Source: a virus. From it: a DNA stretch of 64,000 bases. Below, in pieces: positions 1 through 8,237 of this stretch. Both the position numbers and the translations under genes were made by a program. The DNA is taken from the IMG/VR virus record IMGVR_UViG_3300020473_000021, positions 62,001 to 126,000 of that record. One strand, written 5' to 3'. The notes under the pieces were generated by a model. That model saw only the letters and a program-made list of their open reading frames with translations. It did not search any database and was not told the DNA's origin. The first letter of the stretch is position 1. Each line of letters starts with the position of its first letter.

Positions 1-575
1 GAATCGAGGTGAATTGAATTATTGTCATTGTCAGCGACAAGGAACTTACCATTCTTAGTATCCAACTGAATTGTATATTCAAACGGCTCACCATCCGCTT
101 GCGTTGTATGTAGAGTAATGTGTTTACCGTGAGTAGATACCTCAAGAGAATACATGTTGTCGCCGGGTTTAAGATCGGCGTATTCTTCTTTGGTAGCAGA
201 CCACGCATAAATCACCGTCTCTAGACGCCTCAGATCGTCGTCTAAGCCTGTAGGAGACCAATAATACTTATCAGTATCACCATACTGCCAGATAAGTAAC
301 CTTTCGCCTCTACGGACGTTAGGGGACGTTGTGCGGTTACTACCATGAACTGGTATCCATGTTGCTTTTAATGCACTACGTTGTTTTATCTTGACCGTGT
401 ATTCTTTTTCAGAGGCATCCTCAGCAGACACATCGGTCTCGGTGATGGAGTCAACAATATCTCCATCTCCCATCGGTAGTACTTCGATTGGCACTACACG
501 TAATTCATGTGAATCTAATTTCTTGTTTTCGGCTGCAATACCAATGGAAAACAATTTCATCTTTGACATAAACAT
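1..575 (-). CDS. Baseplate/spike-like virion protein (partial, C-terminus outside window)
   Basis: The minus strand is open from an ATG at 575 to the left edge, about 191 residues, with no stop. The start has GGGTG nine bases upstream; ATGs at 569 and 560 are alternatives. The protein begins MFMSKMKLFSIGIAAENKK and has a run resembling an OB-fold region (WQYGDTDKYYWSPTGLDDDL) followed by beta-rich text ending LVADNDNNSIHLDS. That pattern recalls phage baseplate or spike proteins that lead into a beta-helix. The exact role is inference. It is divergent from the SbcC-like gene, with a 72-bp shared upstream region carrying a TATG motif (600-603, minus strand) consistent with late expression. Confidence 0.6.
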   Translation of the reverse strand, partial: MFMSKMKLFSIGIAAENKKLDSHELRVVPIEVLPMGDGDIVDSITETDVSAEDASEKEYTVKIKQRSALKATWIPVHGSNRTTSPNVRRGERLLIWQYGDTDKYYWSPTGLDDDLRRLETVIYAWSATKEEYADLKPGDNMYSLEVSTHGKHITLHTTQADGEPFEYTIQLDTKNGKFLVADNDNNSIHLD

Positions 576-599
576 AGTAAATTACACCCGTGGTTAATA

Positions 600-622
600 C
601 ATACAGTGGGGCGTCACTGTAT
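600..622. promoter_or_regulatory. Inverted repeat and TATG motif in a divergent promoter region
   Basis: Perfect 8-bp arms ATACAGTG (601-608) and CACTGTAT (615-622) flank the loop GGGCGT. The left arm contains the minus-strand TATG motif 25 bp upstream of the start at 575. The right arm runs into TATAGAAACAT (620-630), which recurs upstream of 3479. The palindrome could bind a regulator of both genes or form an RNA hairpin; nothing in the sequence decides. Confidence 0.4.
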
Positions 623-647
623 AGAAACATAATAAAGTGAGTCCGAT

Positions 648-3146
648 ATGCGAATACAGGAATTAGAATTAAAAGGATACAAGCGCTTAGGGTTAAGCGA
701 TATCCGTCATATCCGCATTGATTTAAATAGTGACTATCAAGTCATACTTGGTTCTAATGGTAGCGGTAAGAGTTCGTTGCTTAATGAACTATCGCCATTA
801 CCTGCTCAACCAAAACAATACAGTAAAGGTGGTTTTAAACGGATCGTCATCCACCACCACGGTAAAGAGTATGTTCTCATATCAAACTTCGATGGGAAGA
901 ACCATCACTCATTTAAAGTCGATAAAAACGAACTTAATGAGGGTGGGACCATAACCGTACAACGCGACTTAGTTAAAGAACACTTTAACATCACAGACGA
1001 GCTCTTTCAGTTAATCTGCGGTAAGCTAAAGTTCACGCAGATGACAGCGTCTAAACGTCGTGAGTTCTTCACGCGTATGTCTAATAATGACTTGACTTAT
1101 GCTTTCGATATCTTCAAACGATTAGCATCAAAAACTCGCGATGAGCAAGGTGCTGTGAAACATTTAAAGAATCGCATTGCATCTGAGACCGACTTACTTC
1201 TATCGATGGAAGATGACGAGTTAGAAAAGAAAGTTGATAAGCTTCAAAAAGAACTAACGTTGTTAATGGAGCATCGTCGTGTGGATTTACCCAAAGCCGT
1301 TGAGGCTGAAAGAGTATTGAATGAGTCGTTAGATTCTATTAACTCAATATCTACTGAAATATTGGAAGCGCCATTTAGGCAACCTAGTGAAGAACACTTC
1401 GAGAACCTCGAGTCTTTAAGTGTGGCTTGTCAGAAATTATCAAGTGAGTTGTCGGCACAACAACAAATACTCAGTCACTACTCAGAAGAACATGAACGAA
1501 TGACTCGTCTTGTCGGTGAGATGAGTGAGGTCGGTACGACATCTGTCGATGAGTTGAAGGAAAGACTTTCTAGTATCGAAAAAGAAATCGAACAACGTAA
1601 GTCTAAGATCAAAGAATTTGAGTTTAAAGGTGATGTGAGTAACCTCATCGCTAAAGCTCAGGAGATCAAATCTCAGCTTGTCGATACGTTAGGTGCCCTA
1701 CCGGACAACTCAAACCTTAAATACTCTCGTGAGCGCGGACAGAACGCTCTAGACGCCATCGACAACCTTACTCGTGAACAAAGTCATGTTCTGTCTAAGA
1801 TACGCCGTAATGAAGAGCACATCCAACACATCAAAGATGCTAAAAACATCGAATGTCCAGATTGTGGATATCGTTGGAAGCCAGGTGTGTCGGAGCATGA
1901 GCTAAGACAACTTGAAGAAGAAGTTGTTTCGCTTGCTAATCGTGAAGGTGAAATTAAGCAGAAGTTGAGTGAGCTTCGAGAATATCGAGAGTCTTACGAT
2001 TCTTACGTCACCATGTTTAATAGACTTCGGGGTATTGCACACAGCTATCCTGAGGCTAGTAACTTATTCGATTGGTTACTCGATAAGGATCGTATCATAC
2101 ATCAGCCGTCACAACACATACCTAAGATCGACGTATGGATGGATGACTTGTATATACACAACGATCTATGGTCATTGCAGAACAACTCAAAGCTTTTACA
2201 TAGTGCATTGCAAAAAGCGGAGATGTTGGGTGATGGTGAGGCTGGCCATATTGAGGGTAGCTTACGGTCTATTGAAAAGAATGTCGAGGAGACAAACGCT
2301 AATATAGCTAAAATCCGTGAGAAGAAAGATCGTTATGATCGTGCTTTGGTTCAAGCAAAACATCGGATGAAGTTATACGAGCGACTCAACAGTCTACACT
2401 CACACTTCATGGATCAGTTAGATATCGTTTACAACGCACAACGTAATGATGTCATATCGAACTTAATCGATGAACACCAAGGACTACTTGCTGTTAATAG
2501 ACGGAAGTTGAATGAACGTCAATCGGTTTCTAACATCATTGATGATTTAACTAAGTCATTACAGACAGTGGAGCAAAGCTATCTTGATCACAAGCTTTTG
2601 TGTCGTGCGCTGTCGCCCACTGATGGCATCATCGCTAAGCAGTTGACTACGTTTATCAATGCAGTCGTCATGCAGATGAATGATATCTTGTCCCAGATCT
2701 ATACCTACCGGATCGAGATACAACCTTGTGGTATCGAATCCAACGACTTGGACTTTAAGTTTCCGTTGATTGCCGAGTCAACAGGTGGTACAGATGCCAA
2801 GGATGTAAGTGAGGGTTCTGAAGGTCAACAAGAAGTAATCAACTTTGCGTTTCAATTGATTGCTATGTTGTATATGGACTTTGAAGACTATCCCTTATTC
2901 TTAGATGAGGTGGGTCGTGCTCAAGATGAGCAGCATATGACAAACATCATGAACTATGTTAAATTGTTGATTGATTCTAATCGACATAGTCAACTATTTA
3001 TGATTAGTCACTTCGCGGCAGGTCATGGTGCATTTACTAACGCTAACTTCTTAGTGTTGAATCCAGCGAACATCTCAGTTCCGATCAACCATAATGAAAA
3101 TGCGGAGATCAACGAACAATGTCAAGACACAAAAGAGGTAGCGTAA
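648..3146 (+). CDS. SbcC/Rad50/T4 gp46-like recombination ATPase
   Basis: 832 aa with the full layout of an SMC/Rad50-type ATPase. Walker A GSNGSGKS is at residues 35-42. Long charged coiled-coil arms follow, with a zinc-hook CPDC at 403-406 between them. An ABC signature-like SEGSEGQQE lies near 720-730, Walker B LFLDEV near 750, and a final switch His in MISHFAAGHG. The family pairs with an SbcD/Mre11/gp47 nuclease to process DNA ends during recombination-dependent replication; T4 gp46 is the phage example. No nuclease partner is present in the window. AAGTGAG lies about 7 bp before the start. The 3' end overlaps the next gene by 28 bp. Confidence 0.88.
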   Translation: MRIQELELKGYKRLGLSDIRHIRIDLNSDYQVILGSNGSGKSSLLNELSPLPAQPKQYSKGGFKRIVIHHHGKEYVLISNFDGKNHHSFKVDKNELNEGGTITVQRDLVKEHFNITDELFQLICGKLKFTQMTASKRREFFTRMSNNDLTYAFDIFKRLASKTRDEQGAVKHLKNRIASETDLLLSMEDDELEKKVDKLQKELTLLMEHRRVDLPKAVEAERVLNESLDSINSISTEILEAPFRQPSEEHFENLESLSVACQKLSSELSAQQQILSHYSEEHERMTRLVGEMSEVGTTSVDELKERLSSIEKEIEQRKSKIKEFEFKGDVSNLIAKAQEIKSQLVDTLGALPDNSNLKYSRERGQNALDAIDNLTREQSHVLSKIRRNEEHIQHIKDAKNIECPDCGYRWKPGVSEHELRQLEEEVVSLANREGEIKQKLSELREYRESYDSYVTMFNRLRGIAHSYPEASNLFDWLLDKDRIIHQPSQHIPKIDVWMDDLYIHNDLWSLQNNSKLLHSALQKAEMLGDGEAGHIEGSLRSIEKNVEETNANIAKIREKKDRYDRALVQAKHRMKLYERLNSLHSHFMDQLDIVYNAQRNDVISNLIDEHQGLLAVNRRKLNERQSVSNIIDDLTKSLQTVEQSYLDHKLLCRALSPTDGIIAKQLTTFINAVVMQMNDILSQIYTYRIEIQPCGIESNDLDFKFPLIAESTGGTDAKDVSEGSEGQQEVINFAFQLIAMLYMDFEDYPLFLDEVGRAQDEQHMTNIMNYVKLLIDSNRHSQLFMISHFAAGHGAFTNANFLVLNPANISVPINHNENAEINEQCQDTKEVA

Positions 3147-3415
3147 AAACCTACCGCCTGATGGCAGTAAAAGAGGATAGGGTCATCACGACCCTAAACC
3201 TCGATCTAAACGAAACGACTATCGATGGTTTAAATAAAGATCACTTCAGGCGCATCAACGTTAGAATGTTAGGTTGGGAGATATATCTACATCTAGGCGT
3301 GAGTGCGAGAGTGAAAGCATTCGATGGTGTAGTTGTGTGGGAAGGTAGAGAGAAGATTGTGGGTAAGTTTACGTGGGATGAGTACGTAGAATCCGGTAAC
3401 CAAAAGTCGATTTAA
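3119..3415 (+). CDS. Hypothetical protein, 98 aa
   Basis: Unrecognised basic protein (MSRHKRGSVKTYRLMAVKED...) overlapping the end of the SbcC-like gene by 28 bp in another frame, so probably translationally coupled. GGAG lies 11 bp before the ATG. An internal Met at 3161 has no ribosome site, which favours the upstream start. The content is beta-strand-like and Trp/Val-rich at the C-terminus (FDGVVVWEGREKIVGKF). Its position suggests co-expression with the recombination gene. Confidence 0.6.
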   Translation: MSRHKRGSVKTYRLMAVKEDRVITTLNLDLNETTIDGLNKDHFRRINVRMLGWEIYLHLGVSARVKAFDGVVVWEGREKIVGKFTWDEYVESGNQKSI

Positions 3416-3416
3416 A

Positions 3417-3463
3417 AAATTCATAGACCTATATTGTAGATGTGAGTTTGCATATAGAAACAT
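3417..3463 (+). promoter_or_regulatory. Promoter-like element (early/middle type) upstream of 3479
   Basis: AAATTCATAGACCTATATTG starts at 3417 and GATGTGA follows at 3439-3445. A near copy starts at 38504: AAATTTATAGACATATATCA followed by GATGTGA. A second motif, TATAGAAACAT (3453-3463), also occurs at 620-630 before the SbcC-like gene. Conservation across separate loci and position between a stop codon and a start support a transcription signal. The class (early or middle) is inferred from the genes served. Confidence 0.5.
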
Positions 3464-3478
3464 CAAAGGGGATGTAAT

Positions 3479-3892
3479 ATGAATAATGTAATCGAATTGG
3501 TAGAAAACAGTAGCCCACTAAAAGCTGCATATAACTGGTTCATGTATGGTTGGAAAAGAAAAACCTACTACACAGCAATCAGTTTAGTTCAAGGTGAAAC
3601 GGAAGAACTTGTTGAATTTTCTATCAAGTTGACGTTTAATCGTGAAATCAAGACTCCTTCCACTGCAAGTAATGCAGCTAAGGTTGTTGTCGATAAGTTA
3701 AAACTTAAAGGTAAGCTTGAGGGCTTTGAAGAAGATATGTTTGCTGTTCGCTTCTTTGACGCTGATCCATCTAATGGGAAATTAGTAAATGGGTTTGCCG
3801 TTAAATGTGGTGGCGTCATGTCTCAGATCTCTGAATTTACCACGCGTGTGAGTGAAGAGAAAATCAAAAGCTTAAAGCCACTGTCTTTATAA
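3479..3892 (+). CDS. Hypothetical protein, 137 aa
   Basis: Unrecognised soluble protein with a strong ribosome site (AAAGGGG, 7 bp before ATG). The N-terminal half is amphipathic, with a basic run YGWKRKTYYT around residue 25. No signal peptide or membrane segment is visible. It sits alone behind a promoter-like element repeated at 38504, so it is probably a short unit expressed with the other small non-structural genes. Confidence 0.65.
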   Translation: MNNVIELVENSSPLKAAYNWFMYGWKRKTYYTAISLVQGETEELVEFSIKLTFNREIKTPSTASNAAKVVVDKLKLKGKLEGFEEDMFAVRFFDADPSNGKLVNGFAVKCGGVMSQISEFTTRVSEEKIKSLKPLSL

Positions 3893-3946
3893 TCGAATAA
3901 TTTAAATTAAAAACTTCTAATTAAAAATACAAAAAGGAAAAACACT

Positions 3947-4165
3947 ATGTCTAACGTAACTACTTTCTTCTCAAACAATCCAGATGCTCCAGCACAGATC
4001 GTCATTGCCGAGCCAATACCGAAAGATGAGCCCATCATTAATATCGATTTAAATGGCGTGGGTGTCATGTGTAAAGGTGGACAATGGTTCCAGTATGTTA
4101 CTGGTGGTAAAATCGCTATCGATGGTCCTGGTGACCTGCGTGAAGATCCAGTTCTTCACGCATAA
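3947..4165 (+). CDS. Hypothetical small acidic protein, 72 aa
   Basis: Unrecognised 72-aa protein (MSNVTTFFSNNPDAPAQ...) with an AAAAAGGAAA ribosome site. It has a Gly-rich beta-type centre (VGVMCKGGQWFQYVTGG) and no catalytic motif. It follows the 137-aa gene by 54 bp and is closed by a strong terminator, so the two form a short transcription unit. Confidence 0.62.
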   Translation: MSNVTTFFSNNPDAPAQIVIAEPIPKDEPIINIDLNGVGVMCKGGQWFQYVTGGKIAIDGPGDLREDPVLHA

Positions 4166-4173
4166 GCAAATAG

Positions 4174-4202
4174 TGGGGTGTTCTGCACCCCATAATTTTT
4201 TT
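4174..4202 (+). terminator. Rho-independent terminator
   Basis: Stem TGGGGTG (4174-4180) and CACCCCA (4186-4192) with loop TTCTG, followed by TAATTTTTTT. It ends the unit of the 137-aa and 72-aa genes. Confidence 0.85.
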
Positions 4203-4208
4203 GACTGT

Positions 4209-4254
4209 TTAGCACTTTAGTATGGACAAACACACACTTACTTGTAAGTGCTAA
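4209..4254 (+). promoter_or_regulatory. TATG promoter motif and alternative leader hairpins before 4264
   Basis: TATG (4221-4224, context TTAGTATGGACAAAC) lies 40 bp upstream of the start. TTAGCACTT (4209-4217) pairs perfectly with AAGTGCTAA (4246-4254), and the second arm abuts the AAGG ribosome site. A competing palindrome, ACTTACTTGTAAGT (4236-4249), uses the same bases. If transcription starts near 4221 only the short hairpin would be in the mRNA. If it starts upstream, the two folds exclude each other. Confidence 0.35.
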
Positions 4255-4263
4255 GGATTTTAA

Positions 4264-4959
4264 ATGTTAAGACCATCTATGTTTAATGAATCGAATGAAA
4301 CAAAAGACGATTTCGGTTCACAGGTCGAGAACATATTCGATCATTACTTCAGAGCAAACCAAGCCGCTATGTCAACTGAATCATCGCAAGAGGATGAGAT
4401 TGAGAAGGTTTGGTTTATCAAGATCGATGACTTCTCGCAATTTGAAAAGTCGATTCTTACAGAGCATCACGTTCAATGGGAATATCGACTGAAAGATCCT
4501 GACGGTAAACCATTAGGTACAGAACGTTCTCGTGAAATCAATCATGGTGAGCGTTATGAGCTAACGATTAAGTCATATCGTAAGGATGGTGCAGGTTCGG
4601 TAGAGACGACGCTTGACTCCACCGCAGAAATGCACGAAGTTATCTCTAACCTCGCCGATAGAGCTTTACACAAGACGCGCTATCTTGTACCATCGGGTGT
4701 TATGGTTGAGGTAATGGATGAGAAGGGAGAACCAACAGAGAAAGAACTTATCTGGGAAGTGGACGCGTTCTTAATGGAAGACGGTTCATTCTATCCTTGG
4801 GTTAAGATCGATCTTGAAGTACCACATGAAAAGGTGGATTCTCCCGCACTACCTTTTAAGTATGTCGATGCTATCAATGTATCTTACGACGTAACTGTCA
4901 CTGAAGAGCAACGCGCTATCGTAGATTCTATCTTCGATGCTGTTAAGCGTAGCAAATAA
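4264..4959 (+). CDS. CYTH-like (tripolyphosphate-binding fold) protein
   Basis: 231 aa. From residue 45 the order of motifs resembles the CYTH/triphosphate tunnel fold: EIEKVWFIKI (family: ExExK start), YRL and RYELTIKSY near 98-105, and WEVDAF...WVKIDLEVP near 160-182, which matches the family's 'eVDvF...aEiE' pair of strands. CYTH enzymes bind or hydrolyse triphosphate groups (thiamine triphosphate, polyphosphate) or cyclise ATP. The first motif is degenerate here: Lys follows the second Glu directly instead of one residue later, so activity is uncertain. The first 40 residues are an acidic extension. AAGGA precedes the ATG. A profile search against the CYTH family would settle the call. 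Confidence 0.5.
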   Translation: MLRPSMFNESNETKDDFGSQVENIFDHYFRANQAAMSTESSQEDEIEKVWFIKIDDFSQFEKSILTEHHVQWEYRLKDPDGKPLGTERSREINHGERYELTIKSYRKDGAGSVETTLDSTAEMHEVISNLADRALHKTRYLVPSGVMVEVMDEKGEPTEKELIWEVDAFLMEDGSFYPWVKIDLEVPHEKVDSPALPFKYVDAINVSYDVTVTEEQRAIVDSIFDAVKRSK

Positions 4960-4982
4960 AAAATTAAAAACGAGGAGCTATC

Positions 4983-5570
4983 ATGCAACAGACTCGCCTT
5001 ACAACGGAAAACGTATCACCAAAGCTTTTGGATAAGCTGGCTGTAGAAGAAGCTGGTCTATTAGGGCCCTATACTCGTGCTGAGTATGAAAAGCTATTGA
5101 CGGTTGATGGTGGTAGTTGGGAGTTTGTATTCGTACCCAGTAAACTGGATGAGAATTTTGGTCAGTTGAAGATCCGACCTAAGTCCACTCAATCAACGCG
5201 ATTGTTAGATAAGGGTCGTGCATTGAAGTTGAAAGATCTCAATTTGGATAAAGACTATCCACTGGGAACCTTGATCAATTTCATTGGTGCTACTAAACGT
5301 GACCCCGTTGGTCGTATTAAGAAAGTTCAAGAGTTCTTACTCAATAACTGGGAAGCGTTTGAAGATGCATTTCCTGAGAAACCATCTGACGATGAGTTTC
5401 ATCAGTGGATGATGCAATTTAAAGCTTATCGTTTTAAACCGTTTCAAGTGGATGGTGTTCGTAAGCTGATGCCCGCGACTGTTAAAGCTATGCGTAAGCC
5501 TAGCGCACAGAAAGCAACTACACCACGCCAACAACGTAACAAGCGACAGTTCAACAAGAAACAAGCGTAG
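4983..5570 (+). CDS. Hypothetical protein with basic C-terminal tail, 195 aa
   Basis: Unrecognised. GAGGAG lies 6 bp before ATG. Residues 1-165 look globular. The last 25 residues are strongly basic and Gln-rich (QQRNKRQFNKKQA), suggesting nucleic-acid contact. It is 23 bp downstream of the CYTH-like gene and shares its terminator, so the two are probably one unit. Confidence 0.65.
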   Translation: MQQTRLTTENVSPKLLDKLAVEEAGLLGPYTRAEYEKLLTVDGGSWEFVFVPSKLDENFGQLKIRPKSTQSTRLLDKGRALKLKDLNLDKDYPLGTLINFIGATKRDPVGRIKKVQEFLLNNWEAFEDAFPEKPSDDEFHQWMMQFKAYRFKPFQVDGVRKLMPATVKAMRKPSAQKATTPRQQRNKRQFNKKQA

Positions 5571-5588
5571 TCCGTAAAGCGAAAATAA

Positions 5589-5632
5589 ATACATGGGAGG
5601 CAAGCGCCTCCCATGTATGCTGTCTTTATTTT
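5589..5632. terminator. Bidirectional terminator between convergent genes
   Basis: A 13-bp stem (ATACATGGGAGGC 5589-5601 with GCCTCCCATGTAT 5606-5618, loop AAGC) has a T-rich run on the plus side (CTTTATTTTTT) and an A-rich run upstream that serves the minus strand. It separates genes ending at 5570 and 5636. Confidence 0.88.
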
Positions 5633-5635
5633 TTG

Positions 5636-6262
5636 TTAGATCAAGTTGTTATCGATCAATATCTTCTCTAACGTCTTAATCCTTTCATAAAGCTCTTGGT
5701 TCTTCTGACGTTCTTTGAGGTACTTAGCGTGATCGGTATCTTGATACGTTATGTTGTCAAGACGAGATGCTTCCAGCGCCTCATGTTCAGACTCTGTAAT
5801 GTTTCCAGAATACGGTGCAAGATGTAGGTTAACATCCGGTACCTTACCCAACACTTCAGAACCTACCGTACCCAACCGCACTTTAACATCATCCAAGTCG
5901 ATGCTCTCTGGCAGTAGAGCAAAATCAACCGACAATACCACACGATTGTAGCGAACACCCCCCAATGAAGGAAACGATAGGATATACGTATCTGGTATAT
6001 AAATGACTTCTCTGTTTTGAGAAGGATCATCGATAACTAGAGTTACGATATTCGCCTTCGCTTCCTTATCTTGAGTAAACGTTTCGCGTGAGATGCCTTT
6101 AGGTTCGTAGTACTGACTATAGACATCTATGTTCTTCTGATAAAGATCGTCAAATGAACGGACAGCTTCACAAACATAGACCTTACCATCGGTAACGCTA
6201 AACGGTGTCTTAACTTGGTAAGTACCGCGTGCACCGACAGTGGGTGTCATTTTAACTGCCAT
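5636..6262 (-). CDS. Probable virion structural protein, 208 aa
   Basis: Unrecognised. AAGGATAG precedes the ATG on the minus strand. The protein is beta-rich for about 150 residues (GKVYVCEAVRSF, REVIYIPDTYILSFP, NRVVLSVDFALLPESI) and ends in a short coiled coil (YLKERQKNQELYERIKTLEK). It lies 15 bp downstream of the 441-aa gene in the same unit. A structural role is inferred from composition and from this pair being read like the other late tail genes. Confidence 0.6.
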   Translation of the reverse strand: MAVKMTPTVGARGTYQVKTPFSVTDGKVYVCEAVRSFDDLYQKNIDVYSQYYEPKGISRETFTQDKEAKANIVTLVIDDPSQNREVIYIPDTYILSFPSLGGVRYNRVVLSVDFALLPESIDLDDVKVRLGTVGSEVLGKVPDVNLHLAPYSGNITESEHEALEASRLDNITYQDTDHAKYLKERQKNQELYERIKTLEKILIDNNLI

Positions 6263-6277
6263 ATCAACTATCCTTCA

Positions 6278-7603
6278 TTATGTCTCAATCGGAACGTCAA
6301 AGATCTCATTGTACGATTTCTGAGAAACCACAAGATATTGCACCTGATCGTGCATCATAGCCACATACATCACGTTATCCCGAATGACTCGAGTATAACC
6401 CAACGGCACGTCACTGAATGTATCCATAGTCTCAGCGATCTTAAGCATTTCTGAGAACTTCATCACCCACTCTTGCGTAATGGGGCTCATTCGACCAAAC
6501 TCATTTGAAGAGGTTGGGATGACGATGTAGTCTGGGAACTGTGCTTTGAATGTGTAGATACCATCGCGGTTCTCAGTACCACCCACCACGATAAACCCGA
6601 GTGACTTATAGTTGGCTACCGATACCTGTGTGTATTGATCTACATGCACGTCTGGATATTGCGTTGCTGTAGCGCGCGCTTTCTCCAAGATAATGTTGTA
6701 GTCAATGATAGGACTGTTTAATCCAGCTGTAAGCGTTTCATTAGGAATACTGTATTCATCCCAAAGTGGAGTAATCAAAAACTCCGTAACCTTGAATAGG
6801 TCGGGAATGAATTTCTCCCACTCATCTTCAGGGTAGGCGCTATTTTCAAGAACCCACTCTACAGTAGCACGACGGATACGGTCAAGCGTATTACCAGCAG
6901 CACCATAAATGATAACAGTCCACGGTGTAGATAGCTCATACTCCATCTGCAATGGATTATGCCATGTATACATATCGACACGTGTATGGGTATCGGGATT
7001 CTGTTCACGGGTTTGCTCGATACGAAGCATCCGCTTAGAATCATCCATCTCATCTAAAAGCGCCTTAACTTCTTGAGGCGTCTTAAATAAGTCATCCACA
7101 TTCTCAACAGGTGGAACAACCAATATCTCATACTCGTCGTATTGACGACGGAATGAATCGTCAGAGAACCAAATCTTGATGTAGTTATCGTCTTGATTTC
7201 TGACTTTAAATTGGATATACTCAGGTAAGAAATTACCTTGAGAATTTTCTAACATACGACCTGTAGTTAGATCAGATATCTGTTCAGAGAATTCATTGAG
7301 TACTTTCGTTACGAAGTCATCAGGTTCACCGATCAAGATACCATTGACTGAATTCTCATACATCCATTGACCAAGATGTAAAAGAACGTCAGAATGTGTA
7401 GAGGGTACGACAACATCAAGACCGTTCGTGTCGACGCTGTGGAAGCTAACAAAGTCGACATCGGGGTACTGTGAGTTATTGTAATATCCCAATTCACGCG
7501 AGTAGGTTTTAGCGTGGGTAGACAATTCACCGAGCGTTGCAATTTGCCCTGGGGCGTTATCTGCGAGCGCTTGGATTGTCATGAACCCTTTAAGCATGTA
7601 CAT
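6278..7603 (-). CDS. Probable virion structural protein, 441 aa
   Basis: Unrecognised 441-aa protein. TAGGAG lies 7 bp before the first ATG (7603). Mixed alpha/beta content, no signal peptide, no obvious catalytic motif. It reads like the mid-sized structural proteins of phiKZ-like phages (repeated short beta strands, few Cys). A minus-strand TATG motif at 7664-7667 upstream fits late expression. Co-transcribed with the 208-aa gene. Confidence 0.58.
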   Translation of the reverse strand: MYMLKGFMTIQALADNAPGQIATLGELSTHAKTYSRELGYYNNSQYPDVDFVSFHSVDTNGLDVVVPSTHSDVLLHLGQWMYENSVNGILIGEPDDFVTKVLNEFSEQISDLTTGRMLENSQGNFLPEYIQFKVRNQDDNYIKIWFSDDSFRRQYDEYEILVVPPVENVDDLFKTPQEVKALLDEMDDSKRMLRIEQTREQNPDTHTRVDMYTWHNPLQMEYELSTPWTVIIYGAAGNTLDRIRRATVEWVLENSAYPEDEWEKFIPDLFKVTEFLITPLWDEYSIPNETLTAGLNSPIIDYNIILEKARATATQYPDVHVDQYTQVSVANYKSLGFIVVGGTENRDGIYTFKAQFPDYIVIPTSSNEFGRMSPITQEWVMKFSEMLKIAETMDTFSDVPLGYTRVIRDNVMYVAMMHDQVQYLVVSQKSYNEIFDVPIET

Positions 7604-7703
7604 GTGTTAACTCCTACAGTGTAATTCTATGATATTTCCTAACTTACAAAATCATTACAGAGACATAGTAAGTGGGTAAGAAACTTTTTACGCTCGTCAT
7701 AAC
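7604..7703. promoter_or_regulatory. Divergent late-promoter region
   Basis: On the plus strand TAATTCTATGATATTTCC (7622-7639) carries TATG at 7628-7631, 73 bp before the spanin gene. On the minus strand CACTTACTATGTCTC carries TATG at 7664-7667, upstream of the 441-aa gene. The core AATTCTATGA recurs on the minus strand before 11565 and before the sheath gene. Confidence 0.5.
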
Positions 7704-8237
7704 ATGATTAACGTCGTGGGGCGATTAGATAAGATAGAAGGTATGTTTTTCGTAAAATTTGTTAAGCTATTTAACACACTACGGCCATTCTTCGCGGAGA
7801 TATTCTTACCGGGTGAAACCGATAAGGATAAGATCGCCAAAAATAGAACACTGACTATCATCACATTGATTGTTGCGCTCAACTTGTTTTTATTCACTAA
7901 TAAGATTGTTGTCTTCAACCCCCCTTGGGGGAGAGATGAAGAATCTACAAGTGATAAAAATGAAGTGGTCGCTGATAGTCCAAATAAAGTGTGGTTGGAT
8001 TTCTTGGAAGATCAAATGAAAGATCACGTCAATGAAATCGCAGAGTTAGAGCAGCAACTTGAAAGTAGTGAAGCTGAACTCGACGCTGAGAGTGAGTTAA
8101 ACAATCAACTCAGAAGAGAGATACAATCTCTCAAAGATAAAATCAGTCTACTCAAAAGTCAAATAGAAAAGGGAGCAAGCTCTCGAGACATCTACGAGAG
8201 ACTGAAGGAGTTAGAGGAGAATAGAAATGTTGATTAG
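7704..8237 (+). CDS. Inner-membrane spanin (Rz-like i-spanin)
   Basis: 177 aa with one membrane segment (about 49-66, LTIITLIVALNLFLFTNK) and then a long periplasmic coiled coil (about 100-172). That is the i-spanin architecture. It overlaps a lipoprotein gene by 11 bp, as Rz/Rz1 pairs do. Spanins fuse inner and outer membranes in the last step of Gram-negative lysis. The cytoplasmic N-terminal stretch (48 residues) is longer than usual. No good ribosome site precedes 7704; an ATG at 7743 (residue 14) is also poorly served, so the start is uncertain. No endolysin or holin lies next to it. Confidence 0.75.
   Translation: MINVVGRLDKIEGMFFVKFVKLFNTLRPFFAEIFLPGETDKDKIAKNRTLTIITLIVALNLFLFTNKIVVFNPPWGRDEESTSDKNEVVADSPNKVWLDFLEDQMKDHVNEIAELEQQLESSEAELDAESELNNQLRREIQSLKDKISLLKSQIEKGASSRDIYERLKELEENRNVD

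Noticed and set aside
391-597. Plus-strand frame of 68 codons
   Set aside because: It is the antisense shadow of the minus-strand gene open from 575 to the left edge, which has coherent protein text and a plausible start.
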